Assembly (NCBI GenBank): GCA_002479405.1
Contig: DLMX01000111.1
Location: 82,170-100,158, forward strand
Origin: Methylophilaceae bacterium UBA7525
GTDB lineage: Bacteria; Pseudomonadota; Gammaproteobacteria; Burkholderiales; Methylophilaceae
Length of the DNA: 17,989 bases
Direction: 5' to 3'
Part shown: in pieces, positions 1 through 7,969 of the stretch
Position numbering within the stretch: the first letter of the stretch is position 1
Layout of the letters: each line of letters begins with the position of its first letter
Program-made: the position numbers and the translations under genes
The notes under the pieces: generated by a model
The model's database searches: none
What the model was told of the DNA's origin: nothing
Seen by the model: only the letters and a program-made list of their open reading frames with translations

Positions 1-36
1 AGCCTGATTCAATAGCCTGATTCCAAGAACCTGATT

Positions 37-642
37 TTGACCGATAGCAATACCATTGCGCGCCACCTGGCACGCATGCAACGCAAAAAGGCGGTGGTGG
101 ATGCCAAGATAGAATCCGCCAGTATCGCCAAAGGCCTGCTGGTGATCCATACCGGCACCGGCAAAGGCAAATCCACCGCCGCTTTCGGCACCCTGGCCCG
201 CGCATTGGGCCACGGCATGAAAGCGGCAGTGGTGCAATTCATCAAGGGCCGTTCGGATACCGGCGAAGAAGCATTCTTTCGCAACACGCCCAATCTCAGC
301 TGGCATGTCATGGGCGACGGCTTCACATGGGAGACCCAGGATGCCGAACGCGACCGCGCCTCTGCCCGCAAGGCCTGGGAACTGGTCTGTGGTTATCTGC
401 AAGACGAAACCCTCCATCTGCTGATTCTGGATGAATTCACCTACGCACTGAAATACGGCTGGCTGACGATTGATGAAATCACCGAAGCGCTCCGCCAGCG
501 TCCGGCCATGCAGCATGTCATCATCACAGGCCGCGCCGCACCGGATGCGCTGACCGAGCTTGCAGACACGGTGAGCGAGATCCATCTGGTCAAACATGCA
601 TTCAAAAATGGTGTGCAGGCCATGCCCGGCATCGAATTCTGA
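37..642 (+). CDS. cobO: Cob(I)yrinic acid a,c-diamide adenosyltransferase
   Basis: ATP:corrinoid adenosyltransferase of the CobO/BtuR/CobA type. It transfers the 5'-deoxyadenosyl group from ATP to Co(I) of the corrin in the cytoplasm. The 201-residue length and layout match E. coli BtuR (196 aa). A basic N-terminal helix is followed by the P-loop GTGKGKS (residues 40-46), the AVVQFIKG strand, a GFTWETQ segment, an ILDEFTYAL Walker-B-like segment and a C-terminal VKHAF. The TTG at 37 is chosen because an in-frame TAG lies at 13-15 and the BtuR N-terminus has about this length; ATG at 76 would cut the N-terminal helix. No clear Shine-Dalgarno precedes it. It is the first visible gene of the cobO-cobB-bluB-btuF-like-cobU unit, 17 nt ahead of cobB. 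The true operon promoter may lie outside the window. Confidence 0.96.
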   Translation: MTDSNTIARHLARMQRKKAVVDAKIESASIAKGLLVIHTGTGKGKSTAAFGTLARALGHGMKAAVVQFIKGRSDTGEEAFFRNTPNLSWHVMGDGFTWETQDAERDRASARKAWELVCGYLQDETLHLLILDEFTYALKYGWLTIDEITEALRQRPAMQHVIITGRAAPDALTELADTVSEIHLVKHAFKNGVQAMPGIEF

Positions 643-659
643 TGAATTGAGCCATCACC

Positions 660-1946
660 GTGAGCAAAGTCAGTTGTCCCGCCGTCCTCATTTCCGCCCC
701 CGCTTCAGGTCAGGGCAAGACACTGGCGACCGCGGCCTTGGCGCGCGCCTGGAAAAACCGCGGCCTCAGGGTACGCGCTTTCAAATGCGGCCCCGACTTC
801 CTCGACCCGATGATCCTGCAGAAGGCCACCGGCCAGCCTGTCTACAATCTGGACCTCGCGATGTGTGGCAGCGATGATGGATTGAAACGCCTGCACGCCG
901 CAGCACAGGAGGCCGACGTCATCATCGTCGAAGGTGTCATGGGCCTCTATGACGGCACTCCATCCAGCGCCGACATCGCCGCCCGCTACAACTTGCCGGT
1001 GCTGCTTGCCATCGATGCTGGCGGCATGGCGCAGACCTTCGGCGCCCTCGCCGCTGGATTACTGGCATACAAACCCGAACTGAAACCGGCGGGCGTTTTG
1101 GCCAACAAGGTCGGCGGCACCGGCCATGCCAAATTATTGCGCGAGAGCCTGCCGCCGCATTTGAGCTGGTTCGGCGCCCTGCAACGTGAAACCGACTTTG
1201 CACTGCCGGAGCGCCACCTCGGCCTGTTCCGCGCTGATGAAATCGACGACCTGGAAGCCCGCATCGAAGCAGCTGCACGCGCATTCGCCGATTCCGGCGA
1301 ACTGCCTCTGCCACCTGCTGTCAGCTTCGAACTTCCGGCCGGCGAGTCCCAGCTGCCATTGCTGGCCGGCAAGACCATTGCCGTTGCCCGCGATGCAGCG
1401 TTCTGTTTCATCTATCCGGCCAATCTCGACTGGCTACACGAGATGGGTGCAAAAACCGAATTCTTTTCACCCCTGCACGACCAGACCCTGCCGGATGCCG
1501 ATGCCTATTGGTTGCCCGGCGGTTACCCGGAACTGCACCTTGAAGCGCTTGCCGGTAACACGGTCATGCGCGACGCGCTGTGCCGCGCATGGCAACAAGG
1601 CAAACCGATACTGGCGGAATGCGGCGGCATGATGGCACTCGCCGAGAGCATCGACGACCAGCCGGCTTTCGGCCTGTTGCCGGGGAAATGCCGCATGCAC
1701 GACCGCCTGCAGGGCTTAGGCGTGATGCAGATAGAACTCCCGGCCGGCAGGCTCGGCGCGCATGTCTTTCACTATGGCAGTTTAGAGACCGGCCTGACCC
1801 CGGTCGCCACCATGCCGAGCCGTTTCGGCAAGCCCGAGCATGTCTACCGCCACGGCAGCCTGCAGGCGAGCTTCCTGCATTTCTATTTCGCTTCCAATCC
1901 GCAGGCAGCCGCCAGCCTGTTTCTGCCGGATTCACACAAAACATGA
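660..1946 (+). CDS. cobB: Cobyrinic acid a,c-diamide synthase (CobB/CbiA)
   Basis: ATP- and glutamine-dependent amidase acting on the a and c carboxylates of cobyrinic acid (or the hydrogeno form). The 428 residues follow the family plan. An N-terminal dethiobiotin-synthetase-like domain has P-loop SAPASGQGKT (12-21), CGPDFLDP (43-50) and EGVMGLYDG (91-99). A C-terminal class I glutaminase-like domain has LPGGYPELH (285-293), the nucleophile Cys321 in LAECGGMM, and His407 in SFLHFYF. The start is GTG at 660; the stop TGA overlaps the ATG of bluB (ATGA at 1943-1946), so the two are probably translationally coupled. The sequence does not show whether the native substrate is cobyrinic acid (cobalt inserted early) or hydrogenobyrinic acid, so cbiA is an equally valid symbol. 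Confidence 0.95.
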   Translation: MSKVSCPAVLISAPASGQGKTLATAALARAWKNRGLRVRAFKCGPDFLDPMILQKATGQPVYNLDLAMCGSDDGLKRLHAAAQEADVIIVEGVMGLYDGTPSSADIAARYNLPVLLAIDAGGMAQTFGALAAGLLAYKPELKPAGVLANKVGGTGHAKLLRESLPPHLSWFGALQRETDFALPERHLGLFRADEIDDLEARIEAAARAFADSGELPLPPAVSFELPAGESQLPLLAGKTIAVARDAAFCFIYPANLDWLHEMGAKTEFFSPLHDQTLPDADAYWLPGGYPELHLEALAGNTVMRDALCRAWQQGKPILAECGGMMALAESIDDQPAFGLLPGKCRMHDRLQGLGVMQIELPAGRLGAHVFHYGSLETGLTPVATMPSRFGKPEHVYRHGSLQASFLHFYFASNPQAAASLFLPDSHKT

Positions 1947-2608
1947 GCGCGCACCGCTATTCCGATGCCGAAATCGCTGCAATCTACCGCGTGATTGAAG
2001 AGCGGCGCGACATGCGGCACTTTCTGCCGACAGCGGTAGCGCCGGAAGTGCTCGGCAGGCTGCTGACCGCCGCCCATCACGCCCCCAGCGTCGGTCTCAT
2101 GCAGCCTTGGCGCTTCATCCGCATCACCGACCCAGACCTGCGCCATGCCATTCACCAGCTGGTCGATGCCGAGCGCGTGCACACTGCGCAGGCCATCGGC
2201 GAATACGAGAACACGGCGCGCATGGCAGAATTCCTGCGACTCAAGGTCGAAGGCATCCTCGATTGCGGTGAACTACTGGTAGCATCGCTGTGCGATAAAC
2301 GCGAACAGCATATCTTCGGCCGCCGGACGCTGCCGGATATGGATCTGGCCTCGGTCAGCTGCGCCATCCAGAACATGTGGCTGGCCGCACGGGCGGAAGG
2401 TATCGGCATGGGCTGGGTGTCGATCTTCGACCCGAAAGAATTGGCAAAACTTCTCGGCATTCCAGACGACGCCAAGCCGGTCGCCATCCTCTGCATCGGT
2501 CACGTCAACAGCTTTTACAAGGAACCGATGCTGGTCGAAACCGGCTGGCGGGCGGCAAGGCCATTGGAGGACATGGTGCTGGAGAACCGCTGGGACAACA
2601 AGAAATGA
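1943..2608 (+). CDS. bluB: 5,6-dimethylbenzimidazole synthase BluB
   Basis: Flavin-destructase of the nitroreductase fold. It cannibalises reduced FMN with O2 to make DMB, the lower ligand of cobalamin. The protein is 221 aa. It has the FMN-phosphate motif ERRDMRHFLP (20-29), the diagnostic BluB block APSVGLMQPW (47-56), FGRRTLPDMD (125-134) and GMGWVSIFDP (155-164). Asp23 and Ser160 match by motif the Asp32 and Ser167 known to matter in Sinorhizobium BluB. The ATG at 1943 overlaps the cobB stop by 4 nt; the open frame continues upstream inside cobB but that part is not coding. Its TGA overlaps the ATG of the next gene (2605-2608). Its presence means the organism makes its own DMB by the aerobic route and feeds CobT. 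Confidence 0.96.
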   Translation: MSAHRYSDAEIAAIYRVIEERRDMRHFLPTAVAPEVLGRLLTAAHHAPSVGLMQPWRFIRITDPDLRHAIHQLVDAERVHTAQAIGEYENTARMAEFLRLKVEGILDCGELLVASLCDKREQHIFGRRTLPDMDLASVSCAIQNMWLAARAEGIGMGWVSIFDPKELAKLLGIPDDAKPVAILCIGHVNSFYKEPMLVETGWRAARPLEDMVLENRWDNKK

Positions 2609-3420
2609 GGTTTCCGCAGCACATCGTCTGCCTGACCACCGAACCGACGGAAGTACTCTACCTGCTGGGCGAACAGCAGCGTATCGCCGGCATCTCCGGT
2701 TTCACGACGCGCCCAGCCATTGCCCGCAAGGAAAAACCCAAGGTCGCGGCATTCACCAGCGCCAACATCGACAAGATTCTGGCTCTGAACCCCGACCTTG
2801 TGCTCGGATTCTCCAACCTGCAAGCGGATATCGCGGCCGAGCTGGTGTGCGCTGGCGTCGAAGTGCATATCTTCAACCAGCGCACCATAGAGCAGATGCT
2901 AAACATGGTGATGACCGTCGGCAGCCTGATCGGCGCGGCAGCCAAGGCTGCGGCGCTGGTCGACGAACTGGAAATGAAAATCGAACGGGCGCGCGACATC
3001 GCCAGCGGTTTTGCCGCCAGACCCCTGGTCTATTTCGAGGAGTGGAACGACCCACTGATCAGCGGCATCCATTGGGTCAGCGAACTGATCGAGATCGCCG
3101 GCGGCCGCGACTGCTTTGCCGAACTGTCTGCGCACAAGGATGCCAAAGACCGCATCATCGCCGACCCGGACGAAGTTGTCCGGCGCAATCCGGATATCAT
3201 CATCGGCTCCTGGTGCGGCAAGAAATTCCAGCCCGAGCAGCTGATGCAGCGCCCGGGCTGGGCTGCCATCAGGGCGGTGCAAAGCGGCTTTGTGCAGGAG
3301 ATCAAATCCGCCGACATCCTGCAGCCTGGTCCTTCACTCATCACCGCAGGATTGCCGCAACTGCAGGACATCATTCAGCGCTGGAACGTGGCGCAGACGT
3401 TCAGGAAGCATTGGGATTAG
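2605..3420 (+). CDS. BtuF-like cobalamin-binding protein without a signal peptide
   Basis: A 271-residue protein of the BtuF/FhuD class III substrate-binding fold. It has an N-terminal lobe (HIVCLTTEPTEVLYLLGEQQRIAGIS), the block ILALNPDLVLGFSNLQADIAAEL, a long connecting helix, and a C-terminal lobe with FEEWNDPLISGIHWVSELIEIAGG and DEVVRRNPDIIIGSWCGKKF. Family members bind corrinoids, usually in the periplasm for BtuCD. Here the N-terminus starts directly with the first beta-strand and lacks a signal peptide or lipobox. The ATG at 2605 overlaps the bluB stop (ATGA), and sequence upstream in this frame encodes nothing signal-like. No permease or ATPase gene is nearby. It may therefore act in the cytoplasm as a corrinoid carrier or chaperone within the cob operon (inference), or be exported by another route. 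Confidence 0.85.
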   Translation: MRFPQHIVCLTTEPTEVLYLLGEQQRIAGISGFTTRPAIARKEKPKVAAFTSANIDKILALNPDLVLGFSNLQADIAAELVCAGVEVHIFNQRTIEQMLNMVMTVGSLIGAAAKAAALVDELEMKIERARDIASGFAARPLVYFEEWNDPLISGIHWVSELIEIAGGRDCFAELSAHKDAKDRIIADPDEVVRRNPDIIIGSWCGKKFQPEQLMQRPGWAAIRAVQSGFVQEIKSADILQPGPSLITAGLPQLQDIIQRWNVAQTFRKHWD

Positions 3421-3433
3421 GAAGGCAAAAACC

Positions 3434-3970
3434 ATGAGCACGACACTGATTCTGGGCGGCGCCCGTTCCGGCAAGAGCGCCTACGCTGAAAAACTGGCCG
3501 ATAGGATGAGAGAGCTAAGCGGGCTCGACGTCACCTATATCGCCACGGCGCAGGTCTACGACGACGAATTCGCCGCGCGCATCCAGCACCACAAAGACCG
3601 GCGCCCGCCGCACTGGGCCTTGGCCGAGGAACCGCACTATCTGGCGCGGACGCTGCAAGCCAACGCCGCAGCACAGCGCTGCCTCATCGTCGATTGCCTG
3701 ACCCTGTGGCTGGCACAATGGATCTGCAAGGACTGCAATCCGCCCGCCGAATCCAGCTGGCAGGCCGAGCGTGCGGCCTTGCTGGAACTGCTGCCGAGCC
3801 TGCCGGGGCAAATCATCCTGGTCAGCAACGAAGTCGGTATGGGCATCGTGCCGTTGGGCGAGATCAACCGCCGTTTTCAGGACGAACAGGGGCGACTGAA
3901 TCAGGCCGTCGCCGCCGTCAGCGACGAGGTCCTTTTTGTCGCCGCCGGCTTGCCGCTCAAACTCAAATAG
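3434..3970 (+). CDS. cobU: Adenosylcobinamide kinase / adenosylcobinamide-phosphate guanylyltransferase
   Basis: Bifunctional CobU/CobP enzyme. It phosphorylates adenosylcobinamide and then forms AdoCbi-GDP. The 178 residues contain P-loop GGARSGKS (8-15), YIATAQ (35-40), the QHHKDRRPPHW block (51-61) that carries the guanylylated histidine in this family, VDCLTLWL, and the highly characteristic VSNEVGMGIVPLGEINRRF with a downstream GRLNQAVA. AGGAAGG at 3419-3425 sits 8 nt before the ATG at 3434 and decides the start. It is the last gene of the first unit and ends 12 nt from the convergent cobQ stop, with no obvious hairpin between them. Confidence 0.96.
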   Translation: MSTTLILGGARSGKSAYAEKLADRMRELSGLDVTYIATAQVYDDEFAARIQHHKDRRPPHWALAEEPHYLARTLQANAAAQRCLIVDCLTLWLAQWICKDCNPPAESSWQAERAALLELLPSLPGQIILVSNEVGMGIVPLGEINRRFQDEQGRLNQAVAAVSDEVLFVAAGLPLKLK

Positions 3971-3982
3971 AACCGTCGGCAA

Positions 3983-5446
3983 TCAGGGCAGATAAGCCTT
4001 GAGCCTGCCCCAATCGAGGTACTGTTCGACGCTGTCCGCCAGCCTATCCAGCCCGTCCTCGCGCAACCGCTCGTAATCGAACCCCGTCCCGCCAGATACC
4101 AGCCCGGCCCATTGCAACCAGGCCGCACACGATGCCGCACGGTCAAACAGGCCATGCAGATAGGTACCGGCAATTTGATCATCTTCCGAGATCGCACCTT
4201 CCGGCGATCCGTCGACCAGTAGCGCCGGCCGGTTCAAGGCAGCGCCGCTGCTGACCCCCATGTGGATCTCATAGCCGCTGACGGCGGCATCGGCGAATGC
4301 GAGCCTGGCCTGCACCTGCGCCAGTCGTTTTTCCGGCATCAGCGTGGTTTCCATGTCGAGCCAGCCCAAAGCCTCACTGCTACCGGCCTCGCCCTCCAGC
4401 GCCTGCGGGTCATGAATCTCACGGCCCAGCATCTGGAATCCGCCGCAGATGCCGAGCAGCTTGCCGCCATAGCGCAAGTGGCGGGCGATGGCCAGCTGCC
4501 ATCCACTGGTGCGCATCTGCGCCAAGTCACCGCGCACATTCTTGCTGCCCGGCAGGATGATGAGATCGGCGGGCGGGATCGCTTCACCCATGCGGACGAA
4601 CTGAAAATCCACCTGCGGATGCAGGCGCAGGGCATCGAGGTCGGTATGGTTGGAAATGTGCGGGAATACCGGCGCGATGACGCGCAAGCGCTTGCTTGTT
4701 GCGTCAGCAAAAAGAGCGCTACCGCAGTTCTGCGGCACGGCATCTTCCGCTTCGATATGCAAATCGTGCAGATAGGGCAAAACACCGAGCACCGGTTTAC
4801 CGGTATTTTGTTCCAGCCAGTCGAGACCGGATTGCAGCAGCGCAATATCGCCGCGAAAGCGGTTGATGACAAAACCGATCACGCGCTTGCGCTCACTTTC
4901 CGACAGCAATTCCAGCGTGCCGACAATGTGCGCAAAGACGCCTCCACGATCGATGTCCGCCACCAAAATGACCGGGCAATCCACCGCCTCGGCAAAGCCC
5001 ATGTTGGCAATGTCGTTCTGCCGCAGATTGATCTCTGCCGGGCTGCCGGCACCCTCCACCACGATACAGTCATATTGTTCGGTCAGCCGCCGGTAAGAAT
5101 CGAGCACGGCCCGCATCGCCGTCGACTTGTAGGCTTGATAGCCGGTCGCCTCCAGACTGCAGGCCACCTTGCCTTGAATGATGACCTGGCAGCCGGTATC
5201 TGAATTGGGCTTGAGCAACACCGGATTCATGTCGATATGCGGTGCCAGCCCGCAAGCCTGCGCCTGCACTGCCTGCGCACGGCCGATCTCGCCACCATCG
5301 ACAGTAACTGCAGAATTCAAAGCCATGTTCTGCGGTTTGAACGGGGCGACTTTGACGCCCCTGCGGTACAATACCCGGCATATTCCAGCAACGAGCGTAC
5401 TCTTGCCCGCATCCGATGTAGTGCCCTGAATCATCAATGTTTTCAT
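3983..5446 (-). CDS. cobQ: Cobyric acid synthase (CobQ/CbiP)
   Basis: Glutamine-dependent amidase that amidates the b, d, e and g side chains of adenosylcobyrinic acid a,c-diamide to give adenosylcobyric acid. The 487-residue length is typical. The N-terminal synthetase domain carries QGTTSDAGKSTLVAG (7-21), APFKPQNMALNS (34-45), VEGAGSPAEINLR (130-142) and ADIDRGGVFA (163-172). The C-terminal glutaminase domain has LPGSKNV (298-304), the nucleophile Cys334 in LLGICGGFQMLG, and His431 in GTYLHGLFD. It is a single-gene unit, convergent with cobU and divergent from cbiB. Only 17 bp separate its ATG from the preferred cbiB ATG. No Shine-Dalgarno is visible; an extended -10 lies 6 nt upstream of the ATG. 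Confidence 0.97.
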   Translation of the reverse strand: MKTLMIQGTTSDAGKSTLVAGICRVLYRRGVKVAPFKPQNMALNSAVTVDGGEIGRAQAVQAQACGLAPHIDMNPVLLKPNSDTGCQVIIQGKVACSLEATGYQAYKSTAMRAVLDSYRRLTEQYDCIVVEGAGSPAEINLRQNDIANMGFAEAVDCPVILVADIDRGGVFAHIVGTLELLSESERKRVIGFVINRFRGDIALLQSGLDWLEQNTGKPVLGVLPYLHDLHIEAEDAVPQNCGSALFADATSKRLRVIAPVFPHISNHTDLDALRLHPQVDFQFVRMGEAIPPADLIILPGSKNVRGDLAQMRTSGWQLAIARHLRYGGKLLGICGGFQMLGREIHDPQALEGEAGSSEALGWLDMETTLMPEKRLAQVQARLAFADAAVSGYEIHMGVSSGAALNRPALLVDGSPEGAISEDDQIAGTYLHGLFDRAASCAAWLQWAGLVSGGTGFDYERLREDGLDRLADSVEQYLDWGRLKAYLP

Positions 5447-5452
5447 ATCCCG

Positions 5453-5461
5453 ATTATCTCA
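5453..5461 (-). promoter_or_regulatory. Candidate extended -10 promoter for cobQ
   Basis: On the minus strand TGA-GATAAT (TG at 5461-5460, hexamer 5458-5453) fits an extended -10 with a 5/6 hexamer. No recognisable -35 lies 16-18 bp upstream. The hexamer ends 6 nt before the A of the cobQ ATG, so transcription from it would give a leaderless or nearly leaderless mRNA, consistent with the missing Shine-Dalgarno. Predicted by eye. Confidence 0.4.
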
Positions 5462-5465
5462 TAAT
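5460..5465 (+). promoter_or_regulatory. Possible -10 element for cbiB
   Basis: CATAAT (5/6 match to TATAAT) lies on the plus strand immediately beside the minus-strand cobQ -10. No convincing -35 or TGN extension is present. If used, transcription would start near 5472, at the ATG at 5473. Weak call, made mainly because cbiB needs some promoter and this gap is very short. Confidence 0.2.
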
Positions 5466-6372
5466 GCCCGCCATGGCCCTCGTCGCCGTAGCGCTGGATT
5501 ACGTGCTGGGCGAGCCGCGCCGTTATCATCCGCTGGTCGGTTTCGGCTGGCTGGCGAACCGGCTTGAAGCATGGCTGAATCCGGCCCGACATCAGGCCAA
5601 TCCCATGCAGCGCCTGACTGGCAGTCTTGCCTTGCTGTTACTGCTCAGCCCTTTCGTTTTGCTGGCCTGGTGGCTGTGCAATCTGCAGCCGTTCGGCATC
5701 GTCGCCAACATCCTGCTGCTTTACTTCGCACTCGGCCACAAAAGCCTGCACTTGCATGCCCATGCCGTCACGCAGGCGCTGGATAACAACGATGAAGTGC
5801 AGGCCAGAATCGCCGCATCCCATATGGTGAGCCGCGATTCTGCCGCCATTGAGCCGGTGCCCGCCACTATTGAATCCGTGCTGGAAAACGGCAATGACGG
5901 CGTGTTCGGCGCGCTGTTCTGGTTCTTCGTGCTAGGCGGAAGCGGCGCGCTGCTGTTCAGGCTGGTGAACACCATAGATGCCATGTGGGGTTACAAAACC
6001 CCGCGTCTTTACTATTTCGGCTGGGCGGCAGCCCGACTCGATGATGTATTGAATTACATTCCAGCCCGACTGACCGCGCTGACCTATGCCTTGCTCGGCA
6101 AGACCCGCACCGCATTGCGCTGCTGGACCAGCCAGGCACCGCTGTGGGACAGCCCCAACGCCGGCCCGGTCATGGCCGCAGGCGCCGGTGCGCTGGACAT
6201 CAAACTGGGCGGTGCAGCCCGCTATCAGGGGGAGTGGCACCAGCGTCCACAACTGGGTACCGACAAGCAAGCGCTTGCCACCGACATCGAACGTGCCCTC
6301 AAACTAGTACGGCATGGCGTCTATCTGTGGCTGGCAGTATTTTTACTGATCGTCGGCATCCATCATGCTTGA
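5464..6372 (+). CDS. cbiB: Adenosylcobinamide-phosphate synthase (CbiB)
   Basis: Integral membrane enzyme that joins (R)-1-amino-2-propanol phosphate to adenosylcobyric acid. It has the family N-terminus (VALDYVLGEPRRYHPLVGFG), several hydrophobic helices (SLALLLLLSPFVLLAWWLC, a later FWFFVLGGSGALLFRLVNTI and a C-terminal YLWLAVFLLIVGIHH), and conserved soluble blocks such as HMVSRDSAAIEPVPATIESVLENGNDG, YKTPRLYYFGWAAARLDDVLNYIPARLTA and SPNAGPVMAAGAGALDIKLGG. ATG at 5464 (302 aa) is preferred because homologues start just before the first helix. ATG 5473 is also possible; ATG 5437 would overlap the cobQ start by 10 bp. No Shine-Dalgarno is seen for any of them. The stop overlaps cobD by 8 nt. 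Also named cobD in some organisms. Confidence 0.95.
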   Translation: MPAMALVAVALDYVLGEPRRYHPLVGFGWLANRLEAWLNPARHQANPMQRLTGSLALLLLLSPFVLLAWWLCNLQPFGIVANILLLYFALGHKSLHLHAHAVTQALDNNDEVQARIAASHMVSRDSAAIEPVPATIESVLENGNDGVFGALFWFFVLGGSGALLFRLVNTIDAMWGYKTPRLYYFGWAAARLDDVLNYIPARLTALTYALLGKTRTALRCWTSQAPLWDSPNAGPVMAAGAGALDIKLGGAARYQGEWHQRPQLGTDKQALATDIERALKLVRHGVYLWLAVFLLIVGIHHA

Positions 6373-7354
6373 ACACGGCGGCAACCTGGCGGCAGCATCG
6401 CAGCAATACGGCATCGCGCTGGAAGACTGGCTGGACCTTTCCACCGGCATCAATCCGATTGGCTACCCGCTAACGGCCATTCCGCAAGAAGCCTGGCAAA
6501 GATTGCCGCTGGAAAATGACGGACTGATTGAGGCTGCCTGCGCATACTACGACTGCCGTTTTGCATTGCCGACTGCCGGTTCACAGGCTGCACTGCAGGT
6601 ATTGCCGCAATTGAGAGCCGGCACCCAGCTCAAGCCAGCCAAAGTCGCCATGCCGCAGCTGATGTATCAGGAGCATGCCAAAGCCTGGCAACGCCACGGT
6701 CATAAAGTGATACGGTTCGATACTGACCTAGATCAAACCATACTACAGCAGGCAGATGTGCTGCTGCTCTGCAATCCCAACAACCCGACCGGAACCCGTT
6801 TTACAGCGGAGCAACTATTAGAGTGGCACGCCGCACTGGCACAGCGCGGCGGCTGGTTGGTCGTCGACGAAGCCTTCATGGATGCCACGCCGGAACACAG
6901 CATCGCGCAACACACGCATCTCGACGGCTTGTTCGCGCTACGTTCACTAGGCAAATTCTTCGGACTAGCCGGTGCGCGGGTCGGTTTTCTGCTGGGAGCT
7001 AAACAGATGCTGCTTGAAGCACAGGAAATCATCGGCCCATGGTCCGTCGCCGGCCCGAGCCGCCATGCAGCCAAAACGGCACTCGAAGACCAGGCTTGGC
7101 AGCAACTCACCAGACAACAGCTATTTGCCAACAACCAGCGACTCGCCGATCTGCTAACGCAGCACGGCCTGCAGCCGGCAGGCGGCACTGCGCTATTCCA
7201 GTTTGTAGTAACACCACAAGCTGCAGCATGGCATCAGCACTTGGCAAGACAAGGCATCTGGGTGCGCCTGTTTCCGGATGTGCCGGCATTGAGATTCGGC
7301 CTGCCGCCGGAAAAGGCTTGGGATCGATTGCGCGATGCGCTTCAGGCTTGTTGA
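6365..7354 (+). CDS. cobD: L-threonine-O-3-phosphate decarboxylase
   Basis: PLP-dependent class I/II aminotransferase-fold enzyme that decarboxylates L-threonine phosphate to (R)-1-amino-2-propanol phosphate, the substrate of CbiB encoded just upstream. The 329 residues open with MLEHGGNL, then DWLDLSTGINPIGYP (21-35), NPNNPTG (137-143), the PLP-pyridine Asp168 in VVDEAFMD, and the Schiff-base Lys197 in LRSLGKFFGLAGARVGF. ATG 6365 overlaps the cbiB stop by 8 nt, implying coupled translation of two consecutive steps. The gene ends 14 nt from the convergent cobC stop, with only a T-run between. No threonine kinase (PduX or similar) is encoded in the window, so the Thr-phosphate source is not visible. 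Confidence 0.94.
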   Translation: MLEHGGNLAAASQQYGIALEDWLDLSTGINPIGYPLTAIPQEAWQRLPLENDGLIEAACAYYDCRFALPTAGSQAALQVLPQLRAGTQLKPAKVAMPQLMYQEHAKAWQRHGHKVIRFDTDLDQTILQQADVLLLCNPNNPTGTRFTAEQLLEWHAALAQRGGWLVVDEAFMDATPEHSIAQHTHLDGLFALRSLGKFFGLAGARVGFLLGAKQMLLEAQEIIGPWSVAGPSRHAAKTALEDQAWQQLTRQQLFANNQRLADLLTQHGLQPAGGTALFQFVVTPQAAAWHQHLARQGIWVRLFPDVPALRFGLPPEKAWDRLRDALQAC

Positions 7355-7368
7355 TGTTTTTTTGAGAG

Positions 7369-7959
7369 CTAGGCATTGATGCGAAGCACTCTCGGCACCT
7401 CGCCCTTGAACTCCAGCTGCGTCACACTGCCATGGTCGATGGCGATGCGGAACAGGCGTTTCAACGGCAGGTTCAGGGTCTCGGCGATCAACGCACGGAT
7501 CAAACCACCGTGCGTCACCACCAGTAGATTCTTGCCATGAGAGTGACTGCTCACATCTTCCACAAAGCTTTTGGCGCGAGCATGCAGCTCGGTGAAAGTC
7601 TCGCCGTTCGGCGGTGCCAGATTGGCGTAGTCGTTCGCCCAACGGTCGAACGGTTCGCGTGGAATCTCATCCCACGGACGCATTTCCCAATCGCCGAAAT
7701 TCAGCTCCTTCAGCCGTTCGTCCAGCCGGATTCCTTCGGTCGCAACCTTCAAACCATCTTCCGCGCACAAAGCCTGCGCCAGCTGACGACAGCGCCGCAA
7801 AGGGCTGGCATAGACCGCATCGAACTCATGACTGCGCAATTTCTGCAGTAGCGCCTGCGACTCCATCTCGAAACTTGCCGACACCTCGACATCGCTCTGG
7901 CCGTAGCAGATGTGCGGCGCGACATTCAGAGTGGTATGGCGGATCAGAGTGATTTTCAT
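7369..7959 (-). CDS. cobC: Alpha-ribazole phosphatase family protein (histidine phosphatase)
   Basis: Phosphoglycerate-mutase-like histidine phosphatase that in cob clusters removes the 5' phosphate of alpha-ribazole-P or adenosylcobalamin-P. The 196 residues carry the phosphohistidine motif LIRHTT (Arg7, His8), YASPLRRCRQLAQAL (50-64), a catalytic-acid region LDERLKELNFGDWE (79-92) and the second histidine His150 in VVTHGGLIRALI. It is the last gene of the minus unit cobT-cobS-cobC, starting 10 nt after the cobS stop. Assignment to CobC and not a generic phosphatase rests on this position and on the LNFGDWE block typical of CobC. Also called cobC/phpB. Confidence 0.92.
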   Translation of the reverse strand: MKITLIRHTTLNVAPHICYGQSDVEVSASFEMESQALLQKLRSHEFDAVYASPLRRCRQLAQALCAEDGLKVATEGIRLDERLKELNFGDWEMRPWDEIPREPFDRWANDYANLAPPNGETFTELHARAKSFVEDVSSHSHGKNLLVVTHGGLIRALIAETLNLPLKRLFRIAIDHGSVTQLEFKGEVPRVLRINA

Positions 7960-7969
7960 CGTTCAATAC

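Noticed and set aside
2847..3437. A 196-codon Arg-rich frame within the BtuF-like gene
   Set aside because: It overlaps a convincing substrate-binding protein in another frame; the Arg/His/Pro-rich product is typical of a shadow frame.
4262..5203. A 313-codon open frame on the plus strand antisense to cobQ
   Set aside because: It is fully inside cobQ, which has all catalytic motifs. The antisense product shows no family features.
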